From the NCBI RefSeq assembly GCF_000315425.1, contig NZ_JH992922.1, positions 2,262,204 to 2,326,203 on the forward strand: 64,000 bases of DNA, in the 5' to 3' direction. The notes under the pieces were generated by a model. The model did no database searches. It saw only the letters and a list, made by a program, of their open reading frames with translations, and had not been told where the DNA came from. Position numbers and translations under genes: made by a program. Below, one piece after another: positions 36,775-44,909 of the stretch. How positions within the stretch are numbered: the stretch's first letter is position 1; every line of letters begins with the position of its first letter. This DNA comes from Massilia timonae CCUG 45783. Its GTDB lineage: Bacteria; Pseudomonadota; Gammaproteobacteria; Burkholderiales; Burkholderiaceae_D.

Positions 36775-36810
36775 GCGGCGCCGGCGCCTGTTACACGGCG
36801 CCGGCGCCGC
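36775..36810. terminator. Perfect 14-bp GC hairpin between ycgR and the HD-LuxR gene
   Basis: GCGGCGCCGGCGCC, loop TGTTACAC, then the exact complement. It begins 15 bp after the ycgR stop. No T-tract follows, so it may stop transcripts inefficiently, or protect or attenuate the mRNA at the start of the next gene. Confidence 0.55.
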
Positions 36811-36825
36811 AGGCCGCCTGAAGGT

Positions 36826-37584
36826 TCAGGCCAGGCCGGCGAGCTTCGCGTTGCGTTCGCGTTCGAGCTTGGTGATGTAGCGCTGCACCGCGGCCAGGCC
36901 GCCGCGCGAGATGTCGACGAACTGGCAGCCCAGGCGGCGGCTGGTCTTGTGGTTCAGCAGGGTGAGGTCGAGCGAGTTGCGGATCTCGAGCGAGGTCGCG
37001 ATCGGCCCGATCTCGGGCAGCTCGATGCGGCAGCCCTCGATCACGCGGCCGACGCTGGCGCTTAGCTGGAGCTTGTTGTCGAGCAGGGCGACGCCGCCGA
37101 CGCTGATGTCGTGCAGCGGGAACACGCCCATGCCGCCGCCGGCGTCCATCGGCACCGGCACCAGCGCGCGCACCGGATTGCTGACCGGGGTCGGCATGCG
37201 GTAGTACTCGCGCCGCTGCAGGCGGATCAGGGTGGGCGGGATATCGGCGCGCAGCGCGGGCTCGCCGCGCCAGGTGGTGGGGCCCAGGCCGTCGGCGCCG
37301 AACAGGATGCGGATCTTGTCGAGCGTGGTTTCGCATTTCACGCGGCCGGCGGCCACGATGCGCTCGTTCTGGGCGCGCTCCACCGAGCGGTCCAGCACCA
37401 CGGTGCCGCTGTCCTCGTCGACCGCCAGGATCGAGGTGACGCAGACGTCGGCCTCGCCCTTGATCAGCATGCGAATCAGCTGGTTCTTTTCTCCGATCTG
37501 GCGCAGCAGGGCCACGATCTCGCGGCGGGATCCGACTTCGTAGTCGTGCCAGTCTTCCAGTTCTGCTTCAATCATCGCTTGCAT
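36826..37584 (-). CDS. ycgR: YcgR-type PilZ flagellar brake protein
   Basis: YcgR binds c-di-GMP and slows the motor. Residues about 15-115 form the YcgR N domain. The C-terminal PilZ domain has the c-di-GMP motif RREYYRMPTP (RxxxR) and DISVGGVAL (D/N-x-S-x-x-G). AAGGA lies 5 bases before ATG 37584, which overlaps the preceding FlhB-like gene by 17 bp. Its presence in the fliD operon links motility to c-di-GMP, made for example by the GGDEF protein at 46205-47815. Confidence 0.92.
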   Translation of the reverse strand: MQAMIEAELEDWHDYEVGSRREIVALLRQIGEKNQLIRMLIKGEADVCVTSILAVDEDSGTVVLDRSVERAQNERIVAAGRVKCETTLDKIRILFGADGLGPTTWRGEPALRADIPPTLIRLQRREYYRMPTPVSNPVRALVPVPMDAGGGMGVFPLHDISVGGVALLDNKLQLSASVGRVIEGCRIELPEIGPIATSLEIRNSLDLTLLNHKTSRRLGCQFVDISRGGLAAVQRYITKLERERNAKLAGLA

Positions 37585-37927
37585 CTGTCCTTGCCGCTAA
37601 TTCCGTTGGGAGGTGGGGCGTCGGATCGGGCGCGGGAGGCAACAGCCCACCATGTTGTCGAGCCGACTCTATATGATATAGCCATGCCAACAGTTCCGCA
37701 ATTGCCCGATACAGGGCGGGCGGAATCTCGCGGTCGAGATCGACCTGCATCAGCAGCGACACCAGCTCCTTCGATTCGTGCACGAACACGCCGGCATCCT
37801 GGGCGCGCCGGATGATCTGCTCGGCGACCATGCCGGAACCCTTGGCCACCACGGTTGGCGCGCGCTCGCCTGCCCCATAGGCCAGCGCCACGGCGTTCTG
37901 GCGCCGCTTGTCGGCCGATTCAGGCAT
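37568..37927 (-). CDS. FlhB C-terminal-like export-switch protein (FlhX/FhlB type)
   Basis: A 119-residue soluble protein matching only the cytoplasmic C-domain of FlhB after its cleavage point: RRQNAVALAYGAGERAPTVV, AKGSGMVAEQIIRRAQDAGV, and LYRAIAELLAWLYHIE. The four membrane helices and the NPTH self-cleavage motif are absent. Such proteins can stand in for the cleaved FlhB fragment in export switching. ATG 37927 overlaps the end of the FliK-like gene by 8 bp (ATGCCTGA), so the two are translated together. The tail of about 35 residues is Pro/Thr-rich. Confidence 0.88.
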   Translation of the reverse strand: MPESADKRRQNAVALAYGAGERAPTVVAKGSGMVAEQIIRRAQDAGVFVHESKELVSLLMQVDLDREIPPALYRAIAELLAWLYHIESARQHGGLLPPAPDPTPHLPTELAARTDASDD

Positions 37928-39050
37928 CGCCCGCATCCTTCGCATCCGGCTTGCCGGCGCGCGCGCGCGCATCGAAGCCGGCCAGCGGCGTGCCCACCGC
38001 ATCGAGGGCGCTCGCCAGTTCCGGCATGTGCTCGCGCAGCAGGCCGGCGGTGGCGTCGTCGGCCGCCGCGAACTGCACCTGCAGGCTTCCGTTCACCATG
38101 CGCAGCTGCGCCTCGAGTTCGCCCAGCTGCGGAAAGCGCAGGCGCAGGCGCGAGTGCCAGATGGCCTGCTCGCCGCCGCCATCGCCATGGGCCTCGCGCT
38201 GCACGTCCCATTCCATCGGCTGGCCCGGCCACAGCTGGCCCTTCCAGGCCAGGTGCGATTGCTCCTGGGCCGCCAGCTGCATGCTGATGAATTGCGCAGT
38301 CGCGGGATCCTGCGCATTTGGGCGTGCGCCGCCCTGCGCAGCCTGCTGCTGCGGCTCGTTCGCCAGTTCGGACAGGGGCAGGGCGCCACGCGCCCATTCG
38401 GCCACGTGCGATTCGTAGAACAGGCCGCTCTTGCCGAACGCCTGCTGCAGGCCGGCGGCAAGCAGGGCCGGATCGGTGCCGGGGCCGGGCGCCAGCGGCG
38501 CGCGGCCGACGATGCTCGAGAGCTGGCTGTCGGCCTTCTGGGCCGCGGCCAGCACGCCGGCCAGGGCCTGGGCGGTGGGACTCAAGGTGGTGTTCTTCGC
38601 CTCGGTGCCGCCGGCGAACGCTTGCGCGCCGAGCGCGGCGCCGGATGCCAGCAGGGCGCCGGCGCGGCCGACGGCGGCGCCTTCGCGGTACGACAGCGGC
38701 GCATGCGCGCCGTCGGCGTCTTCTTGCGGCGCGGGGCCGGCTTCGGCAAAGGCGGTCGTTGTTTGCGATCCGACCTGGAAGGTGGGGCGCGGATGCAGGC
38801 CGACCAGGGTCATCGGCACGTCGGCGCCGACCTGGGCGCCGGGAGGCAGCTGCATGCGGGCCTGGGTGTCGGCGAACTTGACGACGAAGGTGCCATCCAG
38901 CAGCCGGGCCTGGACCGCGCCGTGGATGGCCTTGCCCAGCAGCGGCGCGATCTCGCGCGCGAACGCCTGCTGGCGCGGATCGGCGGCCTGCTCGGCCGGC
39001 CGGGCCGCAGTGACAGGCGTGACGCTGCCGACGAGTTCACGCGGCAGCAT
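37920..39050 (-). CDS. Second FliK-like hook-length control protein
   Basis: A 376-residue protein whose C-terminal third resembles the Flg_hook domain (LRLRFPQLGELEAQLRMVNG, SLQVQFAAADDATAGLLREH, MPELASALDA). The N-terminal part (AREIAPLLGKAIHGAVQARL, MTLVGLHPRPTF) and Ala/Gln-rich middle fit a FliK-like ruler. It is distinct from the fliK at 18847-20121 and overlaps the FlhB-like gene, suggesting a paralogous FliK/FlhB-type pair. It starts 15 bp after fliT. Confidence 0.82.
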   Translation of the reverse strand: MLPRELVGSVTPVTAARPAEQAADPRQQAFAREIAPLLGKAIHGAVQARLLDGTFVVKFADTQARMQLPPGAQVGADVPMTLVGLHPRPTFQVGSQTTTAFAEAGPAPQEDADGAHAPLSYREGAAVGRAGALLASGAALGAQAFAGGTEAKNTTLSPTAQALAGVLAAAQKADSQLSSIVGRAPLAPGPGTDPALLAAGLQQAFGKSGLFYESHVAEWARGALPLSELANEPQQQAAQGGARPNAQDPATAQFISMQLAAQEQSHLAWKGQLWPGQPMEWDVQREAHGDGGGEQAIWHSRLRLRFPQLGELEAQLRMVNGSLQVQFAAADDATAGLLREHMPELASALDAVGTPLAGFDARARAGKPDAKDAGDA

Positions 39051-39065
39051 CCAGCCCTCCCATCA

Positions 39066-39404
39066 TCAGACGCCGTAGGCGCGCACGACGCGGCGTTCGG
39101 TCGAGGTGCTCTTCATCAGCGACGACAGGTGCGCCATCCATGGCGTGGTGAGGTCGCGGATCTGGCGGTCGGTGTCGAGCATGCGGCGGATCGCGTTGAC
39201 CTTGCGCAGGCGCTCCTGGCCGCCCAGCGGCGCGCCGCCTTCATTCGCTTTCAACCGATTCGCATGGCGCGCGCATTCCTGCTCCAGTTCGGCCAGGCGG
39301 TCCCACTCGTTGGCGCTGGCCGCATCGAGCATGCGCTCGGTGATGCCGACCATGGTTTCATAGGTGGTCACGACTTCCTGTCCGCTCATCGTCATCGTCG
39401 TCAT
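39066..39404 (-). CDS. fliT: FliT-like flagellar export chaperone
   Basis: A 112-residue, all-helical acidic protein (VTTYETMVGITERMLDAASA, NEWDRLAELEQECARHANRL). FliT binds FliD and, in enterics, inhibits FlhDC. Identification rests on length, helix pattern and position directly after fliD-fliS. Two possible starts exist, ATG 39404 and 39389. It is separated from fliS by only 5 bp. Confidence 0.85.
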   Translation of the reverse strand: MTTMTMSGQEVVTTYETMVGITERMLDAASANEWDRLAELEQECARHANRLKANEGGAPLGGQERLRKVNAIRRMLDTDRQIRDLTTPWMAHLSSLMKSTSTERRVVRAYGV

Positions 39405-39409
39405 CTCTC

Positions 39410-39862
39410 TCAGGCGCTCATCAGGGTAGGGGCTTTCTGGATCGCGGGCGGCATCGGCTCGGCCGCGGCCTGCTGCTCGCCGATCTGGACCCAGGCTTCG
39501 CGCAGGTTCGCCATCAGGCCGTGAATCTCTTCGACGATGGCGGCGTCGTTCTTGATGTTCGCTTCCAGCAGGCGGCGGCTCATGTAGTCGTACAGGGCGT
39601 CGAGATTGGCGGCGATTTCGCCGCCGGCCTTCTTGTCGAGCGAGGCGCGCAGGCCGTTGTCGATGATCGTGATGGCCTTCGAGATCGAGGCGCCCTTGGT
39701 GGCGATGTTCGACGACTTGATGCCGTTGATCGCGCTGAGCAGGGCGACGATCACGCCGTCGTACAGCATGACCACCAGCTTGTGCGGCGAGGCCGAAGCG
39801 ACGCCGGTTTCCAGGCCGACCGTGGCATAAGCGCCGACGCCGCGTTTAGGGGTTCCAAACAT
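39410..39862 (-). CDS. fliS: FliS, flagellin export chaperone
   Basis: FliS keeps FliC unpolymerised until export. The 150-residue product has the signature YATVGLETGVASASPHKLVV, MLYDGVIVALLSAI and LYDYMSRRLLEANIKND. The C-terminal tail is slightly long and Pro/Ala-rich. It starts 22 bp after fliD and is followed closely by fliT, the common D-S-T order. Confidence 0.95.
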   Translation of the reverse strand: MFGTPKRGVGAYATVGLETGVASASPHKLVVMLYDGVIVALLSAINGIKSSNIATKGASISKAITIIDNGLRASLDKKAGGEIAANLDALYDYMSRRLLEANIKNDAAIVEEIHGLMANLREAWVQIGEQQAAAEPMPPAIQKAPTLMSA

Positions 39863-39884
39863 GTGATTCTCCAGTGATGCTCAA

Positions 39885-42524
39885 TTAACCCCAGTTGGCC
39901 GACAGGGTCGCCAGCTGCTGGGTAAGATAGTTAGAGGTCGACTGCATCGAGGCCAGCATGGCGTCGAGCGCGACGAACTGCGCGCGGTAGCGCTTTTCCA
40001 TGCTTTCCAGGCGCGTCTCGAAGCGCGAACGCTGTTCGGCAACCGACTTGATCGAGGCGTTCAGGCCGTCGGTCTTGCTCTTGAGCAGACTGTCCTTGCC
40101 GACGAAGCCGGTCGCCAGGTTGTTGAGCTGGTAGGCGAAGCCCTGCGAAAAGGTGACCGAGCCGCGGTCGCCCACCAGGCCGCCGGTGATCGACACCTGG
40201 ATGCCTTCGGCAGACGAGCCGGGCGCTGCGGTCAGCGATTGACCATTGCCGGTGGCGGCGACGCCGCCGATGGTGCCTTCGACGTCCTTGCCCTTGGTCG
40301 GGGTCGCGCCGCCGAAGATGCTGTCGACCGGGCTGCCGCTGACGCCGGCGATCGAGATATTCGACACATCGCCGTACTTGCTCGACGACAGCGTCAGGCG
40401 GCCATCGTCGCCGACCGAGGCCTCGACCGTGTCGCCGGCGCCGGCGAAGGTGGAGTTGCCGTTGATCGCGGAGCGGATCAGCGCGGCCAGGTCGTCGTTG
40501 CTGTAGGTGCCGGCCTGGAGCTTGATTTCCTGCGTCTTGCTTTCGGTGACCGGGTCGGTCTGGTTCAGCGTGACGCGCCAGACGGTGTTCGGGGCGATCG
40601 TGGTCGAGCCGGTGAGGGCGGCGCTGCTGACCAGGTTGCCCTGGGTCGCCAGGCTGGTGATGCTGATCGCATACGTGCCCGGCTTGGTGGCTGCGCTCGA
40701 CTTGTCGAACTTGATTATGTTGTCGGTGGTCGAGCCCATTGCCGCGAACAGGCCGCCGAAGTCGGCCGCGTTCTCGGTGATCGCTTTGTTGAGCTTGGTC
40801 GAATCCACCTTCAGGCTGCCGTCCTGCTGGAAACCGATGCCAATCTGCGTCAGCGAGTTCAGCTTGCCGCCGGTGCCTTCCATCACGGCGCTGATCTGGC
40901 GCCGCAACTGGCTCTGGATCGAACGCACGCTGGCGTCGCCCTGCAGGATCCCGCCCGTGCCGGTTTCGGCGTTGTAGCTGGTAAGGCCGGTAATCGTCTT
41001 GTTCAGGTCGTTGTATGCCTTGACGAAGTCGTTCACCGCAGTGGTGATCGCCGCCGTATCCTTGGACACGGTGAGCGTCGTGCTGCCGAGCGAGGTGACG
41101 TCCAGCGTTACACCCTGGATCGCATCCGTGACAGTGGTGCTGTCGCTCTTGATCTCGATGCCGTTCATGTTCAGCTTCGTGCTCTGGGCGCCGGCCGTCT
41201 GCGTCAGGTTCTGCACGCCCGCCGGGTCGTAGCCGAGCATGGCGGCAATGGCTGGATCGCCCGCATCGCCGTCCTCGCCGGCGACGCTGATCTTCATCGT
41301 CGTTGCCTCGCCGGTCTTGTTCGAGGTCAGCACAAGGTGGTAGGGCTTGGCGCTGCCATCCGACACGATGGTCGCCGTGACACCCATGTCGGCCTTGTTG
41401 ATGGCGTCGCGGATGCCCTGCAGCGACTGGTCGCCCGCTTCCAGGGTGATGGTCTTGCTGTTGATGGCGCCGTTGAGCGAGAAAGCGGAGTCCAAATGGG
41501 AGCCGACGCTGCCCGCGGTAAAGCCGGCGGCAGCCGGGTTGGTGCCGCCGACCACGATCTGGTTGCCGTCGTTCGAGCGCAGGGTGACGCCGGCCGTCGC
41601 ACTGAAAGTCGAACCCGCATTGGCATCGGCAGGGTCCTTGCCGATGCCGCCGCGCACGGTCCCGGTCACGGTCTCCGTGATGTCGATGGTCGAGCCGTCG
41701 GACGCGGTGAACTGCAGCGTGCCGTCTTCGGCGCTGCCGCTGACGGTGATGTTGGCGGCCGCCAGCGCATTGCGGGTGCCGGCGCTGGCCAGGGCGGTAT
41801 CGAGGTCGGTCGCGGTCAGTGGCGCACTGCTGCTGTTCAGGCTGGCCAGCTGCACGCCGGCGACCGACAGCGCATAGCTGGCGCCGTTGTCCATGCTGAC
41901 CTGGCCGAAGTTGTCGAACAGGCCGCTCTGGGTGGTGGTGGTGCCGGCGGTGGCGACGACGCCGGTCTTGTCGCTCTGTGCATTGATGGCCTCGGCCAGG
42001 GCGCGCGCGCTGCGCGTGGTCGGACCGGTGCTGATCGCGATCCCGTTCAGGCTCAGGGAGCCGTTGCCGATGCCGCCGCCTGCGGCGCCTGCGCCCAGCG
42101 CAGCGCCGGTGGCGCCGAACGTGCCGCCGGTGACGGTGCCGAACTGGAAGGTCAGGGTGGTCGGGGTGCCGGAACCGATGGTGGCGGTGGTGGTGGCAAA
42201 ACCGCTGGTCTTCAGGCTCTGGGCCTGGGCCAATTGGGTCACGTTGACCTTGTAGCGGCCCGGCACGGCGCCGTTGCCGGCGGTGCCGGAAAGGATGTCC
42301 TTGTTGGCGGAGGAAGCGCTCAATCCCTGGAAGGTGGCCGGCTGGTTCAGCGACGTCAACGCGCCCTGGAACACGCCGACGGCAGCGCTGACCTGATTGA
42401 GGGCCGCCGCGCGGGCCTGGAATGCCGCCGTCTTCTTGTCATAGTTGGCAAGAGGCGCGGACTCGGCCTGCATCAGCTGGCTGACGATGGTGTTGATGTC
42501 TAGCGAGGTTGAACTGACGGCCAC
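39885..42524 (-). CDS. fliD: FliD, filament cap protein, unusually long (879 residues)
   Basis: FliD caps the filament and folds incoming flagellin. The N-terminus DINTIVSQLMQAESAPLANY and C-terminal coiled coil (RSRFETRLESMEKRYRAQFV, then ALDAMLASMQSTSNYLTQQL) are typical. Common FliD proteins have about 450-700 residues. Here the middle is expanded, and a segment at about residues 612-640 (KPGTYAISITSLATQGNLVS) resembles the N-terminal one at about 87-110 (VPGRYKVNVTQLAQAQSLKT), suggesting internal duplication. A sigma-28-type promoter lies 34 bp upstream. Confidence 0.96.
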   Translation of the reverse strand: MAVSSTSLDINTIVSQLMQAESAPLANYDKKTAAFQARAAALNQVSAAVGVFQGALTSLNQPATFQGLSASSANKDILSGTAGNGAVPGRYKVNVTQLAQAQSLKTSGFATTTATIGSGTPTTLTFQFGTVTGGTFGATGAALGAGAAGGGIGNGSLSLNGIAISTGPTTRSARALAEAINAQSDKTGVVATAGTTTTQSGLFDNFGQVSMDNGASYALSVAGVQLASLNSSSAPLTATDLDTALASAGTRNALAAANITVSGSAEDGTLQFTASDGSTIDITETVTGTVRGGIGKDPADANAGSTFSATAGVTLRSNDGNQIVVGGTNPAAAGFTAGSVGSHLDSAFSLNGAINSKTITLEAGDQSLQGIRDAINKADMGVTATIVSDGSAKPYHLVLTSNKTGEATTMKISVAGEDGDAGDPAIAAMLGYDPAGVQNLTQTAGAQSTKLNMNGIEIKSDSTTVTDAIQGVTLDVTSLGSTTLTVSKDTAAITTAVNDFVKAYNDLNKTITGLTSYNAETGTGGILQGDASVRSIQSQLRRQISAVMEGTGGKLNSLTQIGIGFQQDGSLKVDSTKLNKAITENAADFGGLFAAMGSTTDNIIKFDKSSAATKPGTYAISITSLATQGNLVSSAALTGSTTIAPNTVWRVTLNQTDPVTESKTQEIKLQAGTYSNDDLAALIRSAINGNSTFAGAGDTVEASVGDDGRLTLSSSKYGDVSNISIAGVSGSPVDSIFGGATPTKGKDVEGTIGGVAATGNGQSLTAAPGSSAEGIQVSITGGLVGDRGSVTFSQGFAYQLNNLATGFVGKDSLLKSKTDGLNASIKSVAEQRSRFETRLESMEKRYRAQFVALDAMLASMQSTSNYLTQQLATLSANWG

Positions 42525-42557
42525 TTGTTTCTCCCGTGAAAGCGATATCGTATGTGA

Positions 42558-42584
42558 TTATCGACAGAAACAAAGCGGACTTAA
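42558..42584 (-). promoter_or_regulatory. sigma-28 (FliA)-type promoter of fliDST
   Basis: Read leftward, TTAA, 15 bases, then GTCGATAA, against TAAA-N15-GCCGATAA: seven of eight -10 bases match and the spacing is exact. It lies 34 bp before the fliD start and downstream of the flaG terminator. Confidence 0.75.
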
Positions 42585-42652
42585 GAGCGGTAAATGCGGC
42601 TTTATTTTGATTTTGCTGAACAGCATCCGGTAACCGGCGCGGTATGCCGATG

Positions 42653-42684
42653 AAAAAAGCGCCACATCCTCGCGGATGTGGCGC
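42653..42684 (-). terminator. Rho-independent terminator after flaG
   Basis: Read leftward, GCGCCACATCC-GCGA-GGATGTGGCGC is a perfect 11-bp stem with a 4-base loop, followed by TTTTTT. It begins 20 bp after the flaG stop. Confidence 0.9.
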
Positions 42685-42703
42685 TTCATGGCGGCGCTGG
42701 CGG

Positions 42704-43051
42704 TCAGGCGGTTTGCCGGATCAGCAATCCCTGCATCTTGTCGATCGACTTGGCCATTTCCAGGGCTTCTTCGGTGGGGATCTGGCGAACCACCTCCTTG
42801 GTGCTCTGGTCGATGAGCTTGACGACGACTTGCTTGCTATCCTCGTCGATCTCGAATTCCAGGCTTTGGGCCGAAGGCGGCATGGCCTCGTTGAGCTTCT
42901 TGACGGCGGCCGACACTTCTTCCTTGCCCGGTGCGGAGGCTGGCGCGTCGGGGGCCTGCTGGCGCCCCACGACCGCAGCTTGCCCGGCCACCGCGGCTGG
43001 ACGTTCATCCAGCTTCGGTGCGGGCGACGAACCCATTGATTGGATCTGCAT
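42704..43051 (-). CDS. flaG: FlaG-family flagellar protein
   Basis: A 115-residue protein with a variable N-terminus and the conserved FlaG C-terminus (SLEFEIDEDSKQVVVKLIDQ, STKEVVRQIPTEEALEMAKS). FlaG influences filament length in several species. AGGGG lies 7 bases before ATG 43051. It is between fliC and fliD, as in many betaproteobacteria, but a hairpin terminator separates it from fliC, so its expression may depend on read-through. Confidence 0.92.
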   Translation of the reverse strand: MQIQSMGSSPAPKLDERPAAVAGQAAVVGRQQAPDAPASAPGKEEVSAAVKKLNEAMPPSAQSLEFEIDEDSKQVVVKLIDQSTKEVVRQIPTEEALEMAKSIDKMQGLLIRQTA

Positions 43052-43066
43052 GTCGATTCCCCTAGT

Positions 43067-43101
43067 AAAAATTCCCCGGCTGAATTTCTTCAGCCGAGGA
43101 A
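43067..43101 (-). terminator. Rho-independent terminator between fliC and flaG
   Basis: Read leftward, TTCCTCGGCTGAA-GAAA-TTCAGCCGGGGAA forms a 13-bp stem with one G-U pair, followed by TTTTT. It starts 36 bp after the fliC stop, and would limit read-through into flaG. Confidence 0.85.
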
Positions 43102-43136
43102 CCGCTTACTTCGCGTTGTCGTTACTGCCTGGGCGA

Positions 43137-44588
43137 TCAGCCACGCAGCAGCGACAGGACGCCGTTCGGCAGCGAGTTGGCCTGGGCCAGCATCGAGGTG
43201 CCAGCCTGCTGCAGAATCTGACCACGGGTCATGTTCGCGGTTTCGGCAGCGAAGTCGGTGTCGACGATGCGGCTGCGCGATGCCGACAGGTTTTCGGTCG
43301 ACGAACCCAGGTTCGAGATCGCCGATTCGAAACGCGACTGCAGTGCGCCGTATTCAGCGCGCTTGCTGTTGACCGAGGCTAGCGCTGCGTCAGCAGTCTT
43401 GATCGCCAGCTGGGCGCCGTCAAAGGTACTGATGTCGAGGTCAGCCACCGATTTCAGAGCCGATGCACCACTGGTAGTGCCGGCAGCCAGACCCCAGCCA
43501 CTTGCATCCGTCACCGAGAAGCTCTTTTCCGAGTCCATGGTGATGGTTCCCTTGGCGGTAGCAGCGCCGCCGGCAGCTGCCATGGTTGCCGCGCCAACAG
43601 AGGTGCCATCGGTTTTGTAAGTGTCCAGGGTTGCGGTCTGGCCAACGGTGGTGTTGGTCAGCTGGATGTCATTGCCTTCCGCATGGGTCAGCTTGACGCC
43701 ACCGGATTCGTCGTACGACGCGGTAACGCCGGTTTTGGCCGATTGCGCATTGAAGGCACTGATGGCTGCGGCATAGCCGTTCGCGTCCTGCTTGCCGACC
43801 GAGAACGAAATGGTGACCGCGTCGGTGGTGTTGTCGCCTTTCAGCGTGAACGTGTACGACTTGTCTGCCGTGGTAGCCTTGAGCAGTGCTTCGGTCTTTG
43901 CGGTGGCGGTCACGCCGGTGTCGCCGCTCAGCTTGTTGATACCTGCTGCAGTGGTCTTGGCCGTTTCGCCAGCACCGACGGTGTGGGTCTTGGAACCTTC
44001 CGAGCCATTGATCACCAAGGCGCCGCCGGTCAGGGCAGTGGTGCCAGCCGCTTTTGCATTGTTCTCCAGGCGGTTGTTGCCGTAGGTCGTAGTGTTGAAG
44101 TTCGCGCCCGTCATCGAGATCAGCTGGCCTGCGTTGGCGCCGACCTGGAAGTTCGCGGTACCCATCGAACCGTCCATCAGCTTCTGGCCGTTGAATTCGG
44201 TGGTGTTGGCGATACGGTTCAGTTCCGAGGTCAGTTGGGTGACTTCGGTCTGCAGGGCCTTGCGGTCGCTGGCCGAGTTCGACGAGTTCGACGATTGCAC
44301 TGCCAGCTCGCGGATACGCTGCAGGATGTCGCCCGAGCTTGCCAGGGCGCCTTCTGCGGTTTGGGCCATCGACACGCCATCGTTGGCGTTGCGGGTGGCT
44401 TGGGTCATGCCCTTGATCTGCGACTGCATGCGATCGGAGATCGCGAGGCCGGCGGCGTCGTCCTTGGCGCTATTGATGCGCAGACCCGACGACAGGCGCT
44501 GGATCGAGGTGTTCAGGGAAGCTTGCGAGGACGACAGGTTACGCTGCGAGTTGAGGGATGCAACGTTGGTATTGATGACGGATGCCAT
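43137..44588 (-). CDS. fliC: FliC, flagellin
   Basis: The only flagellin gene in the window. The N-terminal D0/D1 ([40 protein letters not shown]) and C-terminal D1/D0 ([53 protein letters not shown]) are canonical. The central variable domain (about residues 175-390) is Thr/Ala/Gly-rich with lysines. The length is 483 residues. A sigma-28-type promoter and a long leader lie upstream, and a strong terminator downstream. The linked fliB gene suggests that surface lysines are methylated. Confidence 0.98.
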   Translation of the reverse strand: MASVINTNVASLNSQRNLSSSQASLNTSIQRLSSGLRINSAKDDAAGLAISDRMQSQIKGMTQATRNANDGVSMAQTAEGALASSGDILQRIRELAVQSSNSSNSASDRKALQTEVTQLTSELNRIANTTEFNGQKLMDGSMGTANFQVGANAGQLISMTGANFNTTTYGNNRLENNAKAAGTTALTGGALVINGSEGSKTHTVGAGETAKTTAAGINKLSGDTGVTATAKTEALLKATTADKSYTFTLKGDNTTDAVTISFSVGKQDANGYAAAISAFNAQSAKTGVTASYDESGGVKLTHAEGNDIQLTNTTVGQTATLDTYKTDGTSVGAATMAAAGGAATAKGTITMDSEKSFSVTDASGWGLAAGTTSGASALKSVADLDISTFDGAQLAIKTADAALASVNSKRAEYGALQSRFESAISNLGSSTENLSASRSRIVDTDFAAETANMTRGQILQQAGTSMLAQANSLPNGVLSLLRG

Positions 44589-44692
44589 GGTGTCTACTCC
44601 AGAGACGTGGTCTTTCAGGGTGCAGCGACCTTGCTGCTGTGTACTTTGGTCCGTCGCGCTGTTCCGCGACGTTCAAACCGCTGTTGTTGCTG

Positions 44693-44719
44693 GTAACGGT
44701 GCCCTATGGAAAAAGTTTA
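44693..44719 (-). promoter_or_regulatory. sigma-28 (FliA)-type promoter of fliC
   Basis: Read leftward, TAAA, 15 bases (CTTTTTCCATAGGGC), then ACCGTTAC, against TAAA-N15-GCCGATAA. The -35 box is perfect and the -10 box keeps CCG and TA. It implies a leader of about 95 bases. The other 190 bp up to fliB hold AT-rich sequence with an A/T run (44806-44822) and no gene. Confidence 0.7.
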
Positions 44720-44909
44720 GGGCCACGTTTGAAAAAATTGAGAGTTTTCAAGCACATCGGCCAAGCATGGCGTCTCTTGGCGGCAATTGAATGAGGAACT
44801 TTAGGGATAAAAAAGTTTTTTTTGCAGGCTAAATTTGTTTCCGCAACTGGCCGGGCAGGGCCGAGCTCAGCTGATTTGTTGTCGCGCTTGCAGTGACCGA
44901 TGGTCCGGA

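Noticed and set aside
40239..42503. 754-codon open frame on the + strand opposite fliD
   Set aside because: Antisense shadow caused by high GC and biased third positions of fliD; no domain pattern, low-complexity Arg/Gly/Val composition.
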